From Planctobacterium marinum (GTDB taxonomy: Bacteria; Pseudomonadota; Gammaproteobacteria; Enterobacterales; Alteromonadaceae), in NCBI RefSeq assembly GCF_036322805.1, contig NZ_AP027272.1:1736001-1800000 (forward strand): a stretch of 64,000 nucleotides of DNA. Direction: 5' to 3'. The notes under the pieces are model-generated. The model did no database searches and was not told the DNA's origin. It saw nothing but the letters and a program-made list of their open reading frames with translations. Position numbers and translations under genes: made by a program. Of this stretch, positions 57,092-64,000 are shown in pieces. How positions within the stretch are numbered: position 1 is the first letter of the stretch; the number at the start of each line of letters is the position of its first letter.

Positions 57092-57840
57092 TAACTGAAA
57101 AAACTCAAAACCTGGTTTTTTAATTGTCTTGAGACAGGTAGTTTTGTGCCGCATTTCAGTTTTGCAGTATAGTCGCCGCGGCTGCTGGCAATAAGCTCTG
57201 AAATAGCGCTGATCCGCACAATAGAAGAGCGATGGATGCGAATGAAGGCTTGGCGGTTGAGCCGGCTTTCCATGTTTTGCATCGTTTCACGATGCAAAAT
57301 CATCTGACCATTTTGAAGATAGATTTCTACATAATTTCCACTACCTAAAAGATAATCGATGTTGTTGATTTCGATAATACGGATTTTACCGACTTCTTTT
57401 ACGGGGATGACATCGCCAGTCGGGCTATTGAGTTGTTTAGAAACTAAGTCAAAAACGTCTTTTAGTTGTGCGGTTTCAGATGTTGGTTTTTGAATACGTT
57501 CTTTAACACGATGGAAGGACTCGGCGAAGCGTTTTTCATCAATCGGTTTAAGCAAATAGTCAATGGCGCTAAGGTCAAACGCTTCAATGGCAAATTCACT
57601 ATATGCTGTAACAAAAACAATAATGGATTTGCCTGTGAATATCTTTGCCAAATCAATGCCTGACATCCGAGGCATGTTGATATCGAGGTAGGTTACGTCA
57701 GGCGTTTCTGAAAAGAACAGATCAATAGCCTTGCCAGCGTCATCTGATGCGATAATTTCACTTTCAGGTGCGTGGCTTTGCAGCAAGGACACCAGGTTAT
57801 CAATAGCAAGTTGCTCATCATCAATTACAAGGATTTTCAC
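57091..57840 (-). CDS. LytTR-family response regulator
   Basis: 249 aa: a receiver domain (residues 1-115) with acidic pair IDDE, phospho-Asp in DVTYLDINMPRMSG and Lys in YLLKPID, then a LytTR DNA-binding domain (residues 145-245) with IIEINNIDYLLGSGNYVEIYL and FIRIHRSSIVRISAI. It is coupled to the downstream kinase. Targets are not deducible; LytTR regulators often control adjacent genes, but no obvious LytTR repeat was seen here. Confidence 0.93.
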   Translation of the reverse strand: MKILVIDDEQLAIDNLVSLLQSHAPESEIIASDDAGKAIDLFFSETPDVTYLDINMPRMSGIDLAKIFTGKSIIVFVTAYSEFAIEAFDLSAIDYLLKPIDEKRFAESFHRVKERIQKPTSETAQLKDVFDLVSKQLNSPTGDVIPVKEVGKIRIIEINNIDYLLGSGNYVEIYLQNGQMILHRETMQNMESRLNRQAFIRIHRSSIVRISAISELIASSRGDYTAKLKCGTKLPVSRQLKNQVLSFFS

Positions 57841-57969
57841 GTTTTAACACTACGAAGACTGAAAGCCGTTCATGATAATTGAAACCCGTCGGGTTGTAAT
57901 AACCCATTCGTCACCGAAATCCTGCAATTCAAATACATCGCTAATCGATTAATGTTTCATTCTTGGTGC

Positions 57970-59199
57970 TCAATCAGTCAGCAACTCAAACGTCAGGCCA
58001 GCTTTTTCGCTCAGGCGTTCGACTAGAGGCATACCAAACAGGGTGGAAGGCGTCCAGAAGCCCCCGTCGGTGCAGCTATCTTTTTCGTCATTACTGTGCT
58101 GTGAGAAGAAAATTGCCGTTTCGGCCAACATTTTAGCGGTGGAGCCATAACCGGGATCTTTATCGCCGGTAACTTTGCACTTGATTGTTTGTCCTGTAGC
58201 GGTCTCACCAAAAAAATGCATGTTGTAAAAGCCATTCTCCTGCTCGTCAGGAGATGGGCCATCTCCTGGTTTCGGCAAGAACAAAGATTCCATCGCACTG
58301 CGCAACGGTCCCACTGCTGCAGATACCATAAATGCACCTAAGCCATAAGCCATCGCTTTAGCTTTGAAGGCAGACGGACTTAGCATGGCTTCATCGTATA
58401 GGAAGTTCTTGCCATAACGGGCCTCCAGTAGACCATTACTTCGGTGCACTACGCGAGTGTTAATAGAGGCCATTACAAAGGGCGCTGTCCATTGTTGAAA
58501 ATCACTATCGTACTTGGCTTTGTTGTTGCTGGCCTGACGAGCGAAGAAGGGATGATTTGCAGGGCAGAGTGCATAAGGGTTAGTTAGAGTTCTGCGCAAC
58601 GCAGGGTCTTTGGCTGCTTCCTTGGCAACATTTAACAAACTGGCAACGGTTCCACCGGAGAATCCACCTTTCATCGCTTTGACTCGCATTTTCACGCGGT
58701 AGCAATAATGACCAAATTGTTCATGGGCTTTTTCTTGTAAAAACAAGACCCCCATGTCGGAGGGAATCGAGTCAAAACCACAACAATTAACGATGCGCGC
58801 ACCAGAGGCTTTTGCTTTTGCTTGGTACTTGTCCAACATTTGGGCGATCCATTGTGTTTCGCCCGTTAGATCGCAATAATCAGTACCTGTCTCACAGCAG
58901 ACTTTGACCAATGGCTCTCCATAGAGGGCGTAGGGGCCAACTGTAGATACGATAAGGTTAGTTTGATTAGCCATAGCTGTGAGTTGTTGCTCGTCGGCAG
59001 CATCAGCCACAATAACCGGTACCAGGTTGGCTTTTTCTCCTAGTTCAGTCTTTAGCGCTTCTAACTTGGTGGCTGAGCGCCCAGCCATCGCCCACTTTAC
59101 CGAACCATCGCTATAGTGTTCGGTCAGATAGGCACATAATATCTTTCCCACGAAACTGGTCGCGCCAAAAACGATAAAATCAAATTCAGAGTCACTCAT
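57970..59199 (-). CDS. Saccharopine dehydrogenase-like (trans-acting enoyl reductase-type) protein
   Basis: A 409-aa NAD(P)-binding protein. The N-terminus carries a Rossmann motif FDFIVFGATSFVGKILCAYL (residues 6-25), then WAMAGRSATKLEAL, STVGPYALYGEPLVKVCCE, TDYCDLTGETQW and NCCGFDSIPSDMGVLFLQ. These are shared with the saccharopine dehydrogenase/trans-acting enoyl reductase family. The true substrate is unknown; lysine metabolism is not implied. It is a single gene. Confidence 0.87.
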   Translation of the reverse strand: MSDSEFDFIVFGATSFVGKILCAYLTEHYSDGSVKWAMAGRSATKLEALKTELGEKANLVPVIVADAADEQQLTAMANQTNLIVSTVGPYALYGEPLVKVCCETGTDYCDLTGETQWIAQMLDKYQAKAKASGARIVNCCGFDSIPSDMGVLFLQEKAHEQFGHYCYRVKMRVKAMKGGFSGGTVASLLNVAKEAAKDPALRRTLTNPYALCPANHPFFARQASNNKAKYDSDFQQWTAPFVMASINTRVVHRSNGLLEARYGKNFLYDEAMLSPSAFKAKAMAYGLGAFMVSAAVGPLRSAMESLFLPKPGDGPSPDEQENGFYNMHFFGETATGQTIKCKVTGDKDPGYGSTAKMLAETAIFFSQHSNDEKDSCTDGGFWTPSTLFGMPLVERLSEKAGLTFELLTD

Positions 59200-59378
59200 G
59201 GGAAAATTCCTTGTTAAGATTTACATTCAAAGCAAATGTAGGTGCTCGCTCTGTGAAATACAACCGAAATCGGGAACTTTCTTGCATCTGTGCGTTATGT
59301 GGAGATAATGCCTCATCACCTGATCTATTCGCGTTTAGTTTTCATATTTAAATCTCAATCAAATCACCAGATTATTCA

Positions 59379-60248
59379 ATGCACTATTCCAAAGCCACCC
59401 TCATTCGCTGTTTTTTATTTGCTCTCTGGTGTCTGGCGTTTTTCGCTTATGCAGAATCACCTCTGCAGTTGTTGGGGGAATACATAGGTTTCGCCTTTTT
59501 GGGCATCGTCGGTGCTATTTTTGCAAATTCTACTGGTGCCGGAGGCGGTGTTATTTTTGTGCCTTTTTTTAGTCAATTGGGATTAGACAATACCACCATT
59601 GTAGCCACCAGTTTCGCGATACAATGTTTTGGCATGACAGCTGGCGCATTGTCATGGTTCCTCTGGTTTAAGAAGGAAAAAAAGAGCGATGTCGAATGGC
59701 AACCATTGTACAGAGTGTTGTTATTAACCGTTCCTTTCTCAATTGCCGGAATTTGGTGGGTACAGATTGTTGATTGGCAATCGCCCAACAGCTTACACGC
59801 CACATTTGGCGCCTTTTCTGTGGTATTGGCACTGGCAATTTTTGCCTCAATTCCGCTGTTGAAAAATAGCCAATTCAGCCGATATCTCACGGGCTTGGAT
59901 AACTGCTTTTTACCGGTTATTGCGTTGCTTGGAGGTGGTATCACCGCCTGGCTCTCAGTGGGGGTTGGAGAGCTCATTGCCATATATCTGATTTTCAGGC
60001 GTTTCAACGTATCTTTTGCTATTGCCAGTGCCGTGATTTTGAGTGCCTTTTCCGTATGGGCCGGGGTGCTTTATCATATAATGCAATCCGGAGCCGTGTA
60101 TTGGGCAATTGTTTTATTCGCCGGGCTGGGGGCAGTCATCGGCGGCTCCATCGCACGTTTTGTGGTGCTGTATTTCTCTGTAACCCGTCTGAAACTGTTT
60201 TTTGCAGGATGGGTATTGCTCATTGGTATTGCGTCTTTACCGCTGTAA
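59379..60248 (+). CDS. Second TauE/SafE family transporter
   Basis: A 289-aa membrane protein with the family's glycine motif IVGAIFANSTGAGGGVIFVPFF in its first half and a second glycine pair GGGITAWLSVGVGELIAIYL in the other half. An N-terminal hydrophobic segment (about residues 8-24) could be an extra helix or signal anchor. It is diverged from the TauE protein at 53047, so not a recent duplicate. Cargo unknown. The start is ATG 59379. Confidence 0.85.
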   Translation: MHYSKATLIRCFLFALWCLAFFAYAESPLQLLGEYIGFAFLGIVGAIFANSTGAGGGVIFVPFFSQLGLDNTTIVATSFAIQCFGMTAGALSWFLWFKKEKKSDVEWQPLYRVLLLTVPFSIAGIWWVQIVDWQSPNSLHATFGAFSVVLALAIFASIPLLKNSQFSRYLTGLDNCFLPVIALLGGGITAWLSVGVGELIAIYLIFRRFNVSFAIASAVILSAFSVWAGVLYHIMQSGAVYWAIVLFAGLGAVIGGSIARFVVLYFSVTRLKLFFAGWVLLIGIASLPL

Positions 60249-60299
60249 AATGACAATTTTTGCTCTGTATCAATGATGCCTCAAAATAAGAATGATTAA

Positions 60300-62210
60300 A
60301 TGTCTGAAGTAACCAAGGCTTTTGCACAGGATGGTACGCTGTCCGAGAATATCGAAAATTTTAAACCTCGCGCTGCTCAAATTACGATGGCGGAATCTGT
60401 TGCTAAGGCGATAAAAGGACGAGAGCAATTGGTGGTTGAAGCAGGCACAGGTACAGGAAAAACCTTTGCTTATCTGGTGCCGGCTTTACTCAGCAAGCGA
60501 AAATGTATTATTTCCACGGGTACGAAAAACCTCCAAGAGCAGCTCTTTTTACGTGATCTTCCGCTTATAAAAAAAGCGCTTAAAAGCAATAAAAGCACAG
60601 CACTGTTAAAAGGGCGAGCCAATTATCTGTGCTTGCAGCGATTGGCTCAGCACAACAGCGGTACCCATTTGATGAGCGCGGATGTGTTGGCCGATTTAAC
60701 TCGGGTTAAGAAATGGTCTGTTACCACGCAATCAGGTGATATCGGAGAGATTTCTGCCATCAAAGAAGATTCGGGTATTTTGCCTTATGTCACCTCAACG
60801 GTAGACAACTGTCTGGGACGAGATTGCCCGGATTACGAGGACTGTTATCTGGTTAAAGCGCGTAAAAAAGCGATGGAATCAGATTTGGTGGTGGTGAATC
60901 ACCACCTGTTCTTCGCTGATTTGGCGTTAAAGGATACCGGTTTTGGTGAGCTTATTCCCGAGGCGGATGCCATTATCTTTGACGAAGCGCATCAGATCCC
61001 AGATATCGCCACCGAATATTTTGGCGAAACGCTTTCCGGGCGACAGGTACAGGATATTTGCCGCGACATCGAAGCGCTGCAAAGAACTGTATTGAAAGAC
61101 GCCAGTCAACTTAGTCAGGCTGCAGAGCAATTGCGCGGTGAAATGGCGGAATTGCGCCTGCTATATCCTTTGCAACCAGAAAAAGGCAACTGGTTTGATC
61201 AATTACAACGACCGGAAATCTCAGAACAGCTCAGTAAACTCAACGATGCCTTTGATGTGATGTATCAAGTGAGTAAGCTGCATCTGAATCGCGATAAGGC
61301 TTTTGACGCGCTATTTGAGCGCTTGGTGGAAGTGCGCAGTCGACTTGGTATTATGCGCGATGAAAAACAGCTGGGCATTAGTTTGTGGTACGAAACCACG
61401 CCTAAACATATCATTTTACATGCTACGCCCCTGAGTATTGCCGGTAAATTTGGGGCGTTTCTGGAGCACAGTGATAGCGCCTGGATTTTTACTTCGGCAA
61501 CGCTGGCAGTGGGGGAAACCTTTACTCACTTCAAGAAACAGTTAGGGCTTAAGCCCGCTGATGAAATCATTCTTGATAGTCCTTTTGATTACCAGTCCCA
61601 AGCATTGCTTTGTGTACCGCGATACTTTTCCGAAGCGAATCATTTCAAACGCAAAAACATGTTGCTGGAGGTTTCGCTCAAACTTATTGAGGCCAGTGCC
61701 GGTGGATGCTTTTTGTTGTTTACCAGTCACAGTATGATGCGCCAGGTTGCCGGGTTATTGGCGGATGAAATAGATGCGCCCATTTTGGTGCAAGGGGACA
61801 CCAGTAAACGGGAATTACTGGAACAGTTTATGGAAAATCCAGATGCGGTTTTGTTGGGTACAGGGGCGTTCTGGGAAGGTGTCGATGTGCGCGGTGATAA
61901 ACTGACTTGTGTGCTCATCGATAAGTTGCCTTTTGCCTCGCCGGATGACCCATTGTTACAAGCCAAAGTAGAAGATTGCCGTAAAAAGGGGCAAAATCCT
62001 TTTGCGGTTATGCAAATTCCCCAGGCGGTTATCTCCCTGAAACAAGGGGCAGGTAGATTAATTCGCGATATTAATGATAAAGGAGTATTGGTTATTTGCG
62101 ATAATCGATTAGTGAACAAAGATTATGGCAAAACCTTTTTAAGCAGTCTTCCCGATATGAAACGCACTCGCTCTCTGGAAGGGGCGCTGGCTTTTTTAGA
62201 GGCATTATAG
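60300..62210 (+). CDS. yoaA: DinG/YoaA-family ATP-dependent helicase
   Basis: An iron-sulfur XPD-like 5'-3' helicase; YoaA helps tolerate replication damage in E. coli together with HolC. The 636 aa have Walker A VEAGTGTGKTFAYLVPALL (residues 47-65), the FeS-cluster cysteines in CLGRDCPDYEDC with an earlier one in ANYLCLQRL, the DEAH box IIFDEAHQIPD and late helicase motifs LLGTGAFWEGVDVRGDK and QGAGRLIRDINDKG. Its place just before tsaB matches the E. coli yoaA-tsaB order (3 bp apart). Confidence 0.95.
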   Translation: MSEVTKAFAQDGTLSENIENFKPRAAQITMAESVAKAIKGREQLVVEAGTGTGKTFAYLVPALLSKRKCIISTGTKNLQEQLFLRDLPLIKKALKSNKSTALLKGRANYLCLQRLAQHNSGTHLMSADVLADLTRVKKWSVTTQSGDIGEISAIKEDSGILPYVTSTVDNCLGRDCPDYEDCYLVKARKKAMESDLVVVNHHLFFADLALKDTGFGELIPEADAIIFDEAHQIPDIATEYFGETLSGRQVQDICRDIEALQRTVLKDASQLSQAAEQLRGEMAELRLLYPLQPEKGNWFDQLQRPEISEQLSKLNDAFDVMYQVSKLHLNRDKAFDALFERLVEVRSRLGIMRDEKQLGISLWYETTPKHIILHATPLSIAGKFGAFLEHSDSAWIFTSATLAVGETFTHFKKQLGLKPADEIILDSPFDYQSQALLCVPRYFSEANHFKRKNMLLEVSLKLIEASAGGCFLLFTSHSMMRQVAGLLADEIDAPILVQGDTSKRELLEQFMENPDAVLLGTGAFWEGVDVRGDKLTCVLIDKLPFASPDDPLLQAKVEDCRKKGQNPFAVMQIPQAVISLKQGAGRLIRDINDKGVLVICDNRLVNKDYGKTFLSSLPDMKRTRSLEGALAFLEAL

Positions 62211-62213
62211 GAA

Positions 62214-62903
62214 ATGAGTTTGAATATACTGGTTATTGACACCGCCACAGAAGCTTGTTCTGTGGCATTGCAAAGCGAGCACGGAGTAATAAGTCGTTTT
62301 GAGGTTTGCCCTCAGGAACACAGCAGAAAGTTACTACCCATGGTGCAAGAAGTGCTCTGTGAAGCTGATTTGCAACTAACGCAATTAGATGTACTGGGCG
62401 TTGGCGCGGGACCGGGGAGCTTTACCGGGGTGCGTATAGCGATGGGAATGGTACAAGGCTTGTCTTTTGGTGCTGGATTACCCATCGTCAAAGTCAGTAC
62501 TTTGCAGGCCATGGCGCAACAGTGTCATGCCAATAGCGGTAGCCAGTCTGTTATTTCACTCATTGATGCCCGTATGTCAGAAGTGTACTTTGGTCATTAT
62601 CAATTAGACGAGAATGGTTTGATGCAATTGCAAAACCAAGAGCTGGTGATCTCACCTGAGGCGTTGGTAGACGGGCCGTTATCACAAGCTAGTGAGTTCG
62701 CTGGCGCAGGAACTGGCTGGAAGGCATATGAACAGTTTAGTACTTTTGCACCGCAGGACATTAGTGTCACATACCCAGATGCTCGCTGGATGCTTCCCAT
62801 GGCAAAATACCAGTGGCAGCAGGGCCACACCTTTGAAGCGGCGAAAATCGAACCTACTTATCTCAGGGATAAAGTGACCTGGAAAAAACTACCTGGTAGA
62901 TAG
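62214..62903 (+). CDS. tsaB: tRNA threonylcarbamoyladenosine synthesis protein TsaB
   Basis: A scaffold partner of TsaD and TsaE in making t6A37 of tRNAs that read ANN codons. The 229 aa open with ILVIDTATEACSVAL (ASKHA fold), then VCPQEHSRKLLPMVQEVL, LDVLGVGAGPGSFTGVRIAM and a late PTYLRDKVTWKKLPGR. The motif order fits TsaB, shorter than TsaD and without its metal-binding histidines. GGAA lies just before ATG 62214. The gene follows yoaA directly. Confidence 0.96.
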   Translation: MSLNILVIDTATEACSVALQSEHGVISRFEVCPQEHSRKLLPMVQEVLCEADLQLTQLDVLGVGAGPGSFTGVRIAMGMVQGLSFGAGLPIVKVSTLQAMAQQCHANSGSQSVISLIDARMSEVYFGHYQLDENGLMQLQNQELVISPEALVDGPLSQASEFAGAGTGWKAYEQFSTFAPQDISVTYPDARWMLPMAKYQWQQGHTFEAAKIEPTYLRDKVTWKKLPGR

Positions 62904-63052
62904 GTTTTTTTGTCAGTTCCCGGCGTTCAACGCTATTAATTGTAAGATTGGCCGGGAAATTGCTGAGAGAATTACTAAAGAGTTACAGAAATCAGCCGAT
63001 AAACAAGGCATAGATTTTTGTATACACAGCAAATGGTAATTGGAAACAGCTA

Positions 63053-63367
63053 GTGACGTTTGAATCATCCGTGGTTACCCGACCCGGAACACTCATTATT
63101 AATCCGCCAGTAAATCAGGCGCCAAAGCAGAATCCTGAGCAACAACCTGCTCAGGAGGATGCTTCGCAGTCGCGTTCGGGCTACCCTGCAGAAATTGTCA
63201 TTAAGCGTGGAGATTCCGAGTCTTTTGCTCAGGCTGATAAGTTTCGCGAGCAACAAGGCGGCCAGTTTTCAGGTGGCAAGTATGGTGTCGATGCTTATCA
63301 AAGCCTTGCCGTTGAAACACGTCGGGAAGAAATCAAACAAATGATGGGCGTAGATACCTACGCCTGA
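63053..63367 (+). CDS. Small conserved-looking protein of unknown function
   Basis: 104 aa from GTG 63053. It has an N-terminal TFESSVVTRPGTLIINPPVN, a Gln/Pro/Ser-rich disordered middle (residues 22-46), a YPAEIVIKRGD strand and a C-terminal stretch AYQSLAVETRREEIKQMMG then VDTYA. There is no signal peptide or membrane segment. It is flanked by tsaB and slp. I do not recognise the family; the clear difference between ordered ends and a low-complexity middle argues that it is a real protein. Confidence 0.55.
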   Translation: MTFESSVVTRPGTLIINPPVNQAPKQNPEQQPAQEDASQSRSGYPAEIVIKRGDSESFAQADKFREQQGGQFSGGKYGVDAYQSLAVETRREEIKQMMGVDTYA

Positions 63368-63480
63368 TGTACCCGGTTAATCTTATTCCAAACCCTTTCC
63401 TGATTCAGTAGTGGTTCACTTTAAACCGTTAAGCTAATACACTAGTGTCCATCTATTTACCCGGCATCGAGGGCCTGAAT

Positions 63481-64000
63481 ATGAAGTTTGGTCTGACAAA
63501 ATCATGTTATCCATTGCTCGTTCTCACCTTGTTTTTATCCGGCTGTGCAGCTGTCCCTGAGAGTGTACAAGTACCAGAGGACACGCCATTGGTAGCCTAC
63601 CAGCAAGTTGCTGCTGCACCTGATGTGCAGAAAGACAAGATGGCTCGCTGGGGTGGGGTCATTGCCAATATAGAGAACAAAGCCGATAGCACCCAACTAG
63701 AAGTGGTTTATTACCCTCTAAGGGGATATGGACGACCTATAATAGGTAAAGAGAGTATCGGTCGCTTCCGGGTGTATGTAGATGGTTTTCTCGATCCTAT
63801 GGTGTATCAAAGAGGACGCAGTATGACCTTCGCTGGAACCATTAGCGGTATAGAGCAAGGTCTGGTAGGGGAGCACAATTATCACTATCCCACTATGAAA
63901 GCCAAGGGCTATTATCTTTGGGAAGATATCGACAGAATTGAAATTGAGACGATTTCAGTCTGGCCTCATCACCGATATGGGTTTGGTTATCCCTTCTATG
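63481..64000 (+). CDS. slp: Slp family outer membrane lipoprotein (3' truncated)
   Basis: Slp is an outer membrane lipoprotein induced by starvation or stationary phase in E. coli. From ATG 63481, with GAGG ten bases upstream, the frame is open to the end of the window (173 codons). The signal peptide ends in a lipobox FLSGC with Cys22. The mature domain has MARWGGVIANIENKADSTQL, then EVVYYPLRGYGRP and RFRVYVDGFLDP, which match the Slp core. Its place after yoaA-tsaB also fits. The C-terminus lies outside. Confidence 0.9.
   Translation, partial: MKFGLTKSCYPLLVLTLFLSGCAAVPESVQVPEDTPLVAYQQVAAAPDVQKDKMARWGGVIANIENKADSTQLEVVYYPLRGYGRPIIGKESIGRFRVYVDGFLDPMVYQRGRSMTFAGTISGIEQGLVGEHNYHYPTMKAKGYYLWEDIDRIEIETISVWPHHRYGFGYPFY

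Overview
This 64 kb window is a mostly chromosomal, gene-dense stretch from a gammaproteobacterium, most likely a marine member of the Alteromonadales (Alteromonas-like family). The assignment rests on gene content: smc-zipA-ligA, the smpB/ratA/ratB/bamE/recN/nadK/grpE/dnaK/dnaJ block, dapB...carA-carB-greA-yhbY, ftsH-folP-glmM-tpiA-secG-tRNA-Leu and yoaA-tsaB-slp. It also rests on a one-piece tmRNA with the tag ANDENYALAA. No 16S rRNA is present, so genus is inference.

Layout. 1-6.8 kb: the end of smc, zipA and ligA (chromosome organisation, division, replication). 6.9-8 kb: an orphan flagellin gene behind a near-perfect sigma-28 promoter. 8-10.8 kb: small enzymes and unknowns (PhzF-like, PNPOx-like, GNAT, DUF1330, a membrane protein). 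10.8-16 kb: a complete biotin locus, bioA divergent from bioBFCD, with a BirA-type operator between them. 16-20.5 kb: mltD, gloB, yafS-like methyltransferase and a soluble chemoreceptor. 20.5-24.8 kb is an accessory patch: a TMEM175-like membrane protein, a frameshifted exported-protein gene, a tandem pair of exported paralogues, an unrecognised 355-residue protein whose start abuts a chain of small DNA hairpins, and then ssrA.

25-37 kb: smpB, ratA-ratB, bamE, SOS-controlled recN (two LexA boxes), nadK, and the heat-shock genes grpE-dnaK-dnaJ (textbook sigma-32 promoter before grpE). These are followed by cytochrome c', an XRE-DUF4177 protein, a cytochrome b and dapB. 37-45 kb: a second cytochrome b561, a secreted ExeM/NucH-type nuclease, and carA-carB-greA behind a long leader with a promoter palindrome and an attenuator-like hairpin. 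45.2-46.5 kb: an intact IS3-family element with 3-bp target duplication. 46.5-52.8 kb: yhbY, ftsH, folP, glmM, tpiA, secG, tRNA-Leu(GAG). rlmE, expected between yhbY and ftsH, is not there.

52.9-60.3 kb: a sulfide/persulfide detoxification cluster (TauE exporter, persulfide dioxygenase-like MBL protein, DUF442 protein), an exported protein with a HELAH motif, a LytS/LytTR two-component pair, a saccharopine dehydrogenase-like reductase and a second TauE protein. 60.3-64 kb: yoaA helicase, tsaB, a small unknown and the start of slp.

The least explained part is the patch at 20.5-24.8 kb, above all the hairpin array at 24407-24773. It splits a tmRNA-like T-arm sequence and has two modules whose hairpin stems differ by compensating changes while their loops stay the same. 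I did not find a clear new defence or metabolic system. All family assignments come from reading the sequence; no database search was run.
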